Source: Candidatus Bipolaricaulota bacterium (GTDB lineage: Bacteria > Bipolaricaulota > Bipolaricaulia > Bipolaricaulales > Bipolaricaulaceae). From it: a DNA stretch of 5,947 nucleotides. Under the pieces are notes generated by a model. That model saw only the letters and a list, made by a program, of their open reading frames with translations, had not been told where the DNA came from and searched no databases. Where the stretch lies: assembly GCA_021159405.1 (NCBI GenBank), contig JAGGRX010000142.1, positions 1 through 5,947 on the forward strand, given 5' to 3'. Shown here in pieces: positions 1 to 4,894 of the stretch; position 1 is the stretch's first letter, and the number at the start of each line of letters is the position of its first letter. The position numbers and the translations under genes were made by a program.

Positions 1-114
1 CCCTTCCCCAAGGTGGCGGTGGGGCCGCTTTCCCTGCACGGCCACCAGTGCATCACCTTGGTGCACAACGAACTCGATCTCCGGGAGGCGGGATGGATAG
101 ATGGGCGGTCCTGA
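1..114 (+). CDS. 3' end of an unrecognised protein-coding gene
   Basis: Frame 1 is open from the window edge to a TGA at 112-114 and gives 37 residues ending in HNELDLREAGWIDGRS. The codon use is GC-rich like the neighbouring genes. The start of the following DUF2007 gene, with its own ribosome-binding site, lies inside this frame, so the two overlap by 22 nt. This is typical of a translationally coupled operon. The visible tail is too short for me to assign a family. A histidine-phosphatase-like C-terminus crossed my mind, but the match is not good enough to claim. The reading is supported mainly by its openness and by the overlap. Confidence 0.5.
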   Translation, partial: PFPKVAVGPLSLHGHQCITLVHNELDLREAGWIDGRS

Positions 115-347
115 CCACGGTGATCGGGGAGCCCCGGGCCCGCATCCTGGCCGGCTTCCTGGAAGGGGAGGGGATCAGGGTCCGTTTTAGGACCCATGTT
201 CCGCCCTCGGTATACCCGGTGACGGTGGACGGCCTGGCGGAGGTGCAGGTCCTGGTTCTAGAGGAGGACCTGGCTCGGGCACGGGAGGCCCTGGCTGCCT
301 TCCACATGCCTCCGCCGGACCGGAATCCCCGCCCGGAGGAGGGTTAG
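93..347 (+). CDS. DUF2007-type small protein (putative signal-transducing domain)
   Basis: This 84-residue protein starts at ATG 93, preceded by the purine-rich GGGAGGCGG at 83-91. An in-frame ATG at 48 exists but would extend further into the upstream gene and adds a non-conserved, Arg/Gly-rich N-terminus. The fold pattern matches DUF2007 (PF09413): a first beta strand (WAVLTTV), a helix with the family hallmark 'A..L.GFLEGEGI' at about residues 14-27, a middle strand, then a last strand and helix 'VQVLVLEEDLARAREALAAF' at about residues 49-68. That whole domain is only about 65 residues, so the protein is essentially one domain plus a Pro/Arg/Glu-rich tail. There is no signal peptide or membrane segment. 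The family is described as putative signal transduction and no reaction is established. It overlaps the upstream gene by 22 nt and ends 16 nt before tatD. Confidence 0.72.
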   Translation: MDRWAVLTTVIGEPRARILAGFLEGEGIRVRFRTHVPPSVYPVTVDGLAEVQVLVLEEDLARAREALAAFHMPPPDRNPRPEEG

Positions 348-351
348 CTGG

Positions 352-363
352 TATCATCTGGCT
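352..363 (+). promoter_or_regulatory. Candidate -10 box for a leaderless tatD transcript
   Basis: TATCAT at 352-357 fits the TANNNT -10 pattern and stands exactly 6 nt before the tatD ATG at 364, so transcription would start at or next to the start codon. The nearest Shine-Dalgarno-like run (GGAGGAGGG, about 335-343) is some 20 nt from the ATG, too far to help. The same 6-nt geometry recurs at 5912-5923. No convincing -35 is seen, and co-transcription from upstream remains possible. Confidence 0.4.
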
Positions 364-1134
364 ATGGACAGGCTGTTTGATACACATGTGCATCTTGACT
401 TCTCCCAGTTTGACGGGGATCGGGAGGAACTCCTCGAGGAGCTTCGGCTTCAGCGGGTGGCGGTGGTCAACGTGGGCGTGGACCTCGCGAGCTCCGAGGC
501 CTCGCTTGAGCTTGCCCGCGGCCGGCCATACGTGTTCGCCGCCTGTGGCGTGCATCCCCACGACGCCAAGGCCTTTTCGCCGGAGACCGAGCAGAGGCTG
601 GAGGAACTCCTCCGCGCCGGGGCGGTGGCAGTGGGGGAATTTGGACTCGACTTCTACCGGGACCTCTCCCCGAGGGAAAAGCAGATTGCGGCTTTCAGGG
701 CACAGCTCAGGCTGGCGAAACGGCTCGATCTTCCGGTGATCCTGCACCAGCGAGCGGCGGAGGAGGCCTTCCTTGAGGTACTGGCCGAGGAGGGGCCGGT
801 GCGCGGGGTGGTACATGCCTTCTCCGGGGACGTCGCCTTGGCCCAGCGACTCGTTAAGATGGGCCTTTTTCTGGGGATCGGAGGCCCCCTCACCTACCGC
901 AAGAACGAACCCTTGCGGCAGGCGGTGCGGAAAGTTCCCTTAGCTCGATTGGTCCTGGAAACCGATGCCCCGTTCCTCCCCCCGGAGCCGTTCCGGGGCA
1001 AGCGCAACGACCCCCTTAAGGTACGACTCGTGGCCCTCCGGCTCTCAGAACTATTGGGAATGAAACCGGAGGAACTGGCGGAGGCCACGTTCGAAAACGC
1101 CTGCCGCCTGTTCGGCGTCTCACCTTCCTTTTAG
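364..1134 (+). CDS. tatD: TatD-family metal-dependent hydrolase / DNase
   Basis: This 256-residue protein has the usual length for TatD (about 250-265). It belongs to the amidohydrolase-fold TatD family, whose members are two-metal cytoplasmic enzymes. Several have 3'-5' exonuclease or DNase activity and a role in DNA repair or turnover. The metal ligands can be read: H8 and H10 in DTHVHLD, E92 in VGEFGLDFYR, H128 in PVILHQR, H151 in VVHAFSGD, and D201 in LETDAPFLPP. The GVHPH motif at 62-66 is also typical. Phe replaces the common Ile or Tyr in GEFGLDFY, which is conservative. The start at ATG 364 puts DTHVH at residue 6, as is normal for the family. No signal peptide is present. It lies 16 nt after the DUF2007 gene and is followed 2 nt later by a hairpin. 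The family assignment is firm. The physiological substrate is not visible from sequence. Confidence 0.95.
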   Translation: MDRLFDTHVHLDFSQFDGDREELLEELRLQRVAVVNVGVDLASSEASLELARGRPYVFAACGVHPHDAKAFSPETEQRLEELLRAGAVAVGEFGLDFYRDLSPREKQIAAFRAQLRLAKRLDLPVILHQRAAEEAFLEVLAEEGPVRGVVHAFSGDVALAQRLVKMGLFLGIGGPLTYRKNEPLRQAVRKVPLARLVLETDAPFLPPEPFRGKRNDPLKVRLVALRLSELLGMKPEELAEATFENACRLFGVSPSF

Positions 1135-1136
1135 TA

Positions 1137-1165
1137 CCCCGCAAAATCTAAAGGATTTTGCGGGG
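1137..1165. terminator. Perfect 12-bp stem-loop between convergent tatD and the ubiquitin-like gene
   Basis: CCCCGCAAAATC (1137-1148) and GATTTTGCGGGG (1154-1165) are perfect inverse complements around the loop TAAAG. The hairpin starts 2 nt after the tatD stop and 45 nt beyond the stop of the minus-strand gene at 1211-1402, so it could end both transcripts. Neither strand has a T-run directly after the stem, so it is not a textbook intrinsic terminator. It could instead protect 3' ends, or be a repeated palindrome of the genome. Confidence 0.45.
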
Positions 1166-1210
1166 ACCCCGAGGCCCCAAAAGTCAAACATTTCTCAGGG
1201 GTTAAATTCT

Positions 1211-1402
1211 CTACCCACCGGAGATCACGTCCAGAAGCTGGAGCTCCTCCCCTTCCTGCAGGCGATGCCATAGGGGGACGAGCTTCCCCTCACGCACGGC
1301 AAGCACGGTCTCGGGAAGGATGCCAAGGTTTCGCAGGGCCTGCTCCAAAGTCTTCCCTGCGGGCACGGTGTAAACGTCTTTCTTTCGCTTGAGAACGACC
1401 AT
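1211..1402 (-). CDS. ttuB: ThiS/MoaD/TtuB-like ubiquitin-fold sulfur carrier protein, C-terminal Gly-Gly
   Basis: This 63-residue protein ends in LLDVISGG. The exposed Gly-Gly end is the hallmark of prokaryotic beta-grasp sulfur carriers, which are adenylated and thiocarboxylated at that end. The pattern is a first strand pair (MVVLKRKKDVYTV), a helix after PAGKTLEQALRNLG, then 'PETVLAVREGKLVP' and 'EGEELQLLDVISGG'. It is closest in my memory to TtuB of Thermus, which supplies sulfur for 2-thioribothymidine in tRNA with TtuA and TtuC. ThiS and MoaD are the alternatives, and none of the partner genes is in this window. I chose ATG 1402 because GGGGGA lies 7 nt upstream on the minus strand. ATG 1417 would add five residues and has no ribosome-binding site. 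The gene is convergent with tatD and divergent from thyX, so it is transcribed alone. Confidence 0.8.
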   Translation of the reverse strand: MVVLKRKKDVYTVPAGKTLEQALRNLGILPETVLAVREGKLVPLWHRLQEGEELQLLDVISGG

Positions 1403-1416
1403 TTTGTATTCCCCCA

Positions 1417-1446
1417 TTGGGCAAATCCGGCCCCAGAGTTTAACAT
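1417..1446 (+). promoter_or_regulatory. Candidate thyX-dcd promoter
   Basis: TTGGGC (1417-1422) and TAACAT (1441-1446) are separated by 18 bp. Initiation would fall near 1453, leaving about 16 nt before GTG 1469, enough to hold the AAAGGGGGA ribosome-binding site at 1457-1465. The -35 match is weak (TTG plus little else). The box also covers the ATG at 1445, which argues against that codon as the thyX start. Confidence 0.35.
1437..1445 (-). promoter_or_regulatory. Candidate extended -10 for the ubiquitin-like gene
   Basis: Read on the minus strand this is TGTTAAACT, matching the extended -10 form TGnTANNNT. It lies 34 nt before ATG 1402 and would give a leader of roughly 28 nt containing the GGGGGA ribosome-binding site. 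No good -35 is visible, as is often the case with extended -10 promoters. It overlaps the candidate thyX -10 on the other strand. Confidence 0.35.
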
Positions 1447-1456
1447 GCCCCGACAG

Positions 1457-1465
1457 AAAGGGGGA
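1457..1465 (+). promoter_or_regulatory. Ribosome-binding site that decides the thyX start
   Basis: AAAGGGGGA lies just before two GTG codons at 1466 and 1469. The spacing suits GTG 1469 (3 nt from the end of the run, 7 nt from its centre) better than 1466. It would lie inside the coding sequence if ATG 1445 were used. Confidence 0.55.
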
Positions 1466-1468
1466 GTG

Positions 1469-2056
1469 GTGCGAGTAGAGCTTCTCTCTGTTACGCCTGA
1501 CGCGGAGGCGCTGATCGCCCGCTGCGCGCGGATAAGCCATCGGTCCGAGGGCAAGGCATCTCCCGAGGCCGATCGGGAGCTTATCAGGAAGCTGATCCGG
1601 TGGGGACATGAATCGGTGTTGGAATTTGCCCACGCCGTGTTCCTCATCGAGGGGATCAGCCGGGCCTGTGCCAACCAGCTCACCCGGCATCGCCTGGCGA
1701 GCTTCGTCCAGGAATCCCAGCGCTATGTGGACGTGAGGGACCGCAATCTCGTTCACCCGCCTAGCCTCAAGGGGGAACTTTGGGAAAAAGCGTTGCGCCT
1801 CCATGAGCAGGCGCGCCTTTTGTATGAGGAGCTTTTGCAGGAAGGCATCCCCAAGGAGGATGCTCGCTACGTCCTCCCCATCGGGACGGAGACGCGCCTT
1901 GTTATGTGCGCCAACTTCCGGGAGCTGAGGCACATCATCCGGCTGCGGGGGTCGAAGGCTGCCCAGTGGGAGATCCGGGAGGTGGCCCGGAGGATGTTAG
2001 AGCTCATGCGGAAAGAGGCGCCGAGCGTGTTTTGCGACTTGGAGGTAGAGGCATGA
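1469..2056 (+). CDS. thyX: Flavin-dependent thymidylate synthase
   Basis: ThyX methylates dUMP to dTMP using methylenetetrahydrofolate, with FAD and NAD(P)H as reductant. From GTG 1469 the protein is 195 residues and begins VRVELLSVTPDAE, the usual ThyX opening. An upstream ATG at 1445 would add eight residues, but it lies in a putative -10 box and ignores the strong ribosome-binding site. The signature RHRX7S is present as R73-H74-R75 to S83 within RHRLASFVQESQRY. Other conserved blocks are GHESVLEFAH (about 46-55), ARYVLPIGTET (about 132-142), the substrate-side ELRHIIRLR (about 152-160) and AQWEIREVARRML near the C-terminus. It is presumably a cytoplasmic tetramer, as in the family. Its TGA overlaps the ATG of dcd, so the two are translationally coupled and both serve thymidylate supply. 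The product is confidently assigned and only the exact start is open. Confidence 0.95.
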   Translation: MRVELLSVTPDAEALIARCARISHRSEGKASPEADRELIRKLIRWGHESVLEFAHAVFLIEGISRACANQLTRHRLASFVQESQRYVDVRDRNLVHPPSLKGELWEKALRLHEQARLLYEELLQEGIPKEDARYVLPIGTETRLVMCANFRELRHIIRLRGSKAAQWEIREVARRMLELMRKEAPSVFCDLEVEA

Positions 2057-3876
2057 GTTTTTCCATTCTCTCTGACCGCGAGATCGCCGCCCTGTGCCAG
2101 GGCGAGCGCCCCATGATCGAGCCGTTCATCCCCTACCAAACGGGAAAGCCCTCCTGGGGCCTGGGGAGCTTCGGCTACGACATCCGTCTAGGGAAAAAGT
2201 TTCTCGTGCCGCTGGGTGGTGTGAGCGCCGTCCTCGATCCGGTGGATTTCCCCCGGGAACACTTCCGCGAGATCCAGGCCGAGGAGGTGTTCGAGCTCGC
2301 CCCCCACTCCCAGGTCCTGGCCGAATCCGTGGAGACTTTTAACATGCCAGAAGACGTGATGGGGGTATGTTGGGGGAAGAGCTCCTATGCCCGTTGTGGC
2401 CTTCTGGTCAACGTCACACCCCTGGAATGTTTCGACGACCAGACCGAGATCCTCACCCTCGAGGGTTGGAAGAAGTTCGAGGACCTGGCAGAGGGCGAGA
2501 TCGTGGCCACGTTGAATAGAGACGGCGTGCTGGAATACCACCCGATCATCGCCCGCCAAAAGCGATGGTATGAGGGTGAGATGATCCACATTAAGGGACG
2601 CAGCATCGATCTCCTGGTGACGCCGGAGCACCAACTCTACGTGCGCAGGCAAGGGAAGTTCGATTTCGAATTGCTTCAGGCCGGCGACCTAGAAGGCTAC
2701 CATGACCTAGAATTCAAAAGAGACGCGTTTTGGCTCGGGGAGAATCCAGAGCATTTTGTGCTTTCTCCATTACCGAATGAGGGACAAGCATCCACAAGAA
2801 GGGTAGCGTTACAAGTCTTCGACATCCTAGAGGAACTAGGCGAAGCCACTACGCCTGAACTCTATGAACGCTTGGAGCCACCCAAGCCAACCCGCAGGAC
2901 CTTTCACCGACTGATGACGATCCTGACCAATCTGGGAGCGGTAGAGCGCCATCGGGTTCATTCTACGGAGGGCCGCTCCAGAGGTGCCTCGCATTTCTGG
3001 AAGTACCGGCTGAAAAGGAGATTGACCGATTTCGGGCTCCTGGAGCCGATAGCTGTGCCCACGGAGGCGTGGGCCAAATTCTTCGGCCTTTGGATAGCCG
3101 AAGGGTCAGCGTATATATCGAAGAAAGGCGACTATGTGGTCAAGATCGCATCTCTCCATACCAACACTAAGCGAAAGGCCAGGGAGGTGGTCAGCGAGCT
3201 TCCCTTCAAGTGGCATGAGACACCGTACGGCTTCGCTACCGTTAACAAACAGCTTTGTACGTACCTCATGCAGTTCGGACACGCCCACGAAAAGCATGTG
3301 CCGGAGGAGATCAAGAGGTTGTCCCCGCACCTTTTGCGCAAGTTCCTATGGGGATACATGCTGGGCGATGGCAATTTCCAAACGCTTACAGCCTCGACAT
3401 CCTCCCAACGCTTGATCGACGACTTACAGGAGATAGGCCTTAAGGCGGGGTGGCCCGCCTCTTACTGGACCGGTGCGGAGCTCGGCAAGCCCGTGCATGC
3501 CGATCCTCAGTACACCTCAAACAATCCGATCTTCAAAGTCCGCTTTTCCAAGGAGGGGACCCCGAGGCACGGCAGGGCCAAAGAAGCCTGGTCTCGGGTT
3601 CCATACAAAGGCTTCGTTTACGACGTTACCGTACCACCGAACCACACGATATACGTGCGGAGGAACGGCAAGGCGGTATGGTCCGGAAACTGCGGCTGGC
3701 GGGGCAGGCTCACCATCGAACTTGCGAACCTGTCGCCGCTCCCCATCCGTCTCCACGTGGGACAAGGGATCGCCCAGGTGGTGTTCTTCCGGGGGAAAAG
3801 GCCGAATCGCACCTATGGAGAAAAGGAAGCGGGCGGCGTTTACCAGGACCAGCCGGGGGTCACCTTGCCCAGGTGA
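2053..3876 (+). CDS. dcd: dCTP deaminase precursor containing an intein
   Basis: The enzyme deaminates dCTP to dUTP. Some family members also hydrolyse dUTP to dUMP. The 607-residue precursor starts at ATG 2053, overlapping the thyX stop as ATGA. The N-extein (residues 1-125) carries SFGYDIRLG and the substrate loop GKSSYARCG (S110, S111, R114). A 421-residue intein follows. The C-extein (61 residues) carries CGWRGRLTIEL, whose Glu (residue 135 after splicing) matches the family's catalytic Glu, then QGIAQVVFF and the C-terminal YGEKEAGGVYQDQPG lid. The spliced product is 186 residues, in the normal range of about 185-195. The intein therefore parts the GKSSxAR loop from the catalytic Glu, and the unspliced protein should be inactive. 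Family members I recall have Pro at the residue after the insertion point and this one has Cys, as splicing needs. I cannot tell whether it is mono- or bifunctional. Confidence 0.95.
   Translation: MSFSILSDREIAALCQGERPMIEPFIPYQTGKPSWGLGSFGYDIRLGKKFLVPLGGVSAVLDPVDFPREHFREIQAEEVFELAPHSQVLAESVETFNMPEDVMGVCWGKSSYARCGLLVNVTPLECFDDQTEILTLEGWKKFEDLAEGEIVATLNRDGVLEYHPIIARQKRWYEGEMIHIKGRSIDLLVTPEHQLYVRRQGKFDFELLQAGDLEGYHDLEFKRDAFWLGENPEHFVLSPLPNEGQASTRRVALQVFDILEELGEATTPELYERLEPPKPTRRTFHRLMTILTNLGAVERHRVHSTEGRSRGASHFWKYRLKRRLTDFGLLEPIAVPTEAWAKFFGLWIAEGSAYISKKGDYVVKIASLHTNTKRKAREVVSELPFKWHETPYGFATVNKQLCTYLMQFGHAHEKHVPEEIKRLSPHLLRKFLWGYMLGDGNFQTLTASTSSQRLIDDLQEIGLKAGWPASYWTGAELGKPVHADPQYTSNNPIFKVRFSKEGTPRHGRAKEAWSRVPYKGFVYDVTVPPNHTIYVRRNGKAVWSGNCGWRGRLTIELANLSPLPIRLHVGQGIAQVVFFRGKRPNRTYGEKEAGGVYQDQPGVTLPR
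2428..3690 (+). mobile_element. Intein with LAGLIDADG homing endonuclease, in dcd
   Basis: This is an in-frame 421-residue intein. Block A starts at Cys1 (CFDDQTEILT). Block B has the TxxH motif as TPEH (65-68). Block F is FVYDVTVPPNHTIYV (396-410, His406). Block G is WSGN, with Asn421 followed by extein Cys (TGC 3691). This is the standard Cys1, Asn and Cys+1 splicing set, except that the residue before Asn is Gly420 rather than His. Between the splicing halves are two LAGLIDADG-type motifs: FFGLWIAEGS (about 218-227, acidic Glu225) and FLWGYMLGDGN (about 306-316, acidic Asp314). The endonuclease may therefore still cut. Residues about 122-195 look like a winged-helix DNA-binding domain. The reading frame has no stop or frameshift. 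The centre is lower in G+C (about 47% at 2701-2820, about 54% at 2701-3000, hand counts) than the exteins (about 61-67%), in keeping with horizontal arrival. Confidence 0.93.
2803..3012 (+). other. Winged-helix-like insert within the intein (domain, not a separate gene)
   Basis: Intein residues about 126-195 lie between block B and the first LAGLIDADG motif. They read as helix 1 (VALQVFDILEELG), helix 2 (TTPELYERLEP), a recognition-type helix 3 (TRRTFHRLMTILTNLGA) and a basic wing (VERHRVHSTEGRSRG, then FWKYRL). This order is like MarR- or ArsR-type winged helices. It probably helps the endonuclease recognise its target site. This is a fold guess from pattern and not a family match. Confidence 0.55.
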
Positions 3877-3882
3877 AAGCGA

Positions 3883-3890
3883 GGGGAGGT
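3883..3890 (+). promoter_or_regulatory. Ribosome-binding site for the WD40 gene
   Basis: GGGGAGGT ends 10 nt before GTG 3901. It lies in the short gap after the dcd stop (3874-3876), supporting GTG 3901 as the start over the ATG pair at 3919 and 3922 inside the signal peptide. Confidence 0.55.
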
Positions 3891-3900
3891 AGGGTCCGGG

Positions 3901-4848
3901 GTGAAGCGGATCCAAGTTATGATGGCGGTCCTTGTTTGCGTCTGGGCTTGGTGCCTGGCCCAGGAAGAAGGCACTCCGGTGCTTCCCTTGAGCACGCTCA
4001 AGCTGGACGCCTTCTATGAGCTCTCCTTCACGCCGGACGGGGCCTTCCTGGGCGTGGCCACCTACCAGGGGGTCGTTCTCTACACCCTCCCGGCCCTCGA
4101 GCAAACCCGCTCCTTTTCCCTACCGGGGATCGCCTATTCCCTGGCGTTCTCCCCGGATGGCCACTATCTAGCTGCCGGTGCCTATGGCGCTGTCTGGGTA
4201 TGGGATTTTGCGACCGGCGAGCCGGCCGCGGTCTACAAGGGGGAGTTCGGGAACGTGTACGCCCTGGCTTTCACCCCAGACAGCCGGCGGCTCCTCATCG
4301 GAACGGGCGAAGGCACCCTCATCCTGTGGGAGGTGGGGGCGGAGGAGCCGTTATGGGCCCGCAAGGCCCACTCGGGCTCGATTCGGGGCGTGGCCGTCTC
4401 CCCGGACGGGACGCTCCTCGCCTCGGGGAGCATGGACCAGGGCATCTTGTGGGACCGCTCCGGGGAGGTTCTATTCACCTTCCCCGGCAAGGCCTGGAAT
4501 GTGGCCTTTTCCCCGGATGGCTACTTCCTGGCCGTGGGGGCGGGCAAGGTGGTGAAGCTGTGGGACACCGCCGTGGGGCTTTGCTACCGCTCCTTGTGGG
4601 AGCACACGGGCTGCGTGTGGTGGGTGGAGTTCTCTCCAGACGGCCGGCTCCTCGCCTCCGCCTCCCTGGACCACACCGTACGGGTTTGGGACCCAGAGGA
4701 GGGTGAGTGCCTCGCCGTGCTTTCCGCCCACGAGGATTCGGTGGAGTGCGTGCGCTTTTCCCCGGACGGGACGCTCCTCGCCTCCGGGTCCGGCGACGGC
4801 GTGGTGTACCTCTGGGACCTTTCGGCCTTCTTCTCTCGTGGCCACTAA
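3901..4848 (+). CDS. Exported seven-bladed WD40-repeat protein
   Basis: This 315-residue protein starts at GTG 3901. Residues 1-20 form a Sec signal peptide: basic KR at 2-3, a hydrophobic core at about 6-17, and likely cleavage after CLA (18-20). The single Cys context does not make a proper lipobox. The rest is seven WD40 repeats of about 40 residues, each with [ST]PDG (or PDS) and usually a closing W-D or similar. The Pro of the PD motif lies at 45, 85, 126, 168, 205, 246 and 288. Seven blades make one closed beta-propeller with no extra catalytic domain, so it is probably a periplasmic or surface scaffold or binding protein. The partner is unknown. Blades 4 and 7 share a 26-bp exact DNA repeat, pointing to recent blade copying. 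It starts 24 nt after dcd and precedes the queuosine salvage gene by 46 nt, so it may be co-transcribed, but no functional link is evident. Confidence 0.88.
   Translation: MKRIQVMMAVLVCVWAWCLAQEEGTPVLPLSTLKLDAFYELSFTPDGAFLGVATYQGVVLYTLPALEQTRSFSLPGIAYSLAFSPDGHYLAAGAYGAVWVWDFATGEPAAVYKGEFGNVYALAFTPDSRRLLIGTGEGTLILWEVGAEEPLWARKAHSGSIRGVAVSPDGTLLASGSMDQGILWDRSGEVLFTFPGKAWNVAFSPDGYFLAVGAGKVVKLWDTAVGLCYRSLWEHTGCVWWVEFSPDGRLLASASLDHTVRVWDPEEGECLAVLSAHEDSVECVRFSPDGTLLASGSGDGVVYLWDLSAFFSRGH
4399..4424 (+). repeat. 26-bp exact direct repeat, copy 1 (WD40 blade 4)
   Basis: These 26 bases, coding for most of SPDGTLLAS, recur exactly at 4759-4784. The offset is 360 bp, or 120 codons, equal to three blades. 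Identity at all wobble positions suggests recent duplication or gene conversion. Confidence 0.85.
4759..4784 (+). repeat. 26-bp exact direct repeat, copy 2 (WD40 blade 7)
   Basis: Second copy of the repeat at 4399-4424. The identity ends on both sides within one base, while the surrounding blade sequences differ clearly. Confidence 0.85.
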
Positions 4849-4894
4849 AGAGGGACCATGTGATCCTAGCCGGCCGTTGACATCGGGACCGGGG

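Noticed and set aside
187..816. Long minus-strand open frame opposite the DUF2007 gene and tatD
   Set aside because: It is Pro/Gly/Arg/His-rich with no family resemblance, and is a shadow of tatD produced by high GC content.
1445..1468. ATG at 1445 as the thyX start, adding eight residues
   Set aside because: It lies in a candidate -10 box, the strong AAAGGGGGA would then be internal, and family members begin at the equivalent of VRVELLS.
3450..4019. Plus-strand open frame spanning the end of dcd and the start of the WD40 gene
   Set aside because: Arg/Gly/His-rich frame-shifted shadow of two well-recognised genes.
4858..4863. Start-stop element ATGTGA with an AGAGGGA ribosome-binding site just after the WD40 stop
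   Set aside because: It is curious, but a two-codon ORF is common by chance and nothing supports regulation of the next gene.
4877..4882. Perfect -35 consensus TTGACA upstream of the Qng1-type gene
   Set aside because: No -10-like hexamer 15-19 bp downstream; the matching position falls in GC-rich coding sequence.
4703..4894. Upstream extension of the Qng1-type frame to ATG 4703
   Set aside because: This part reads through the WD40 gene in another frame and is Pro/Arg/Ser-rich with no homology to the family.
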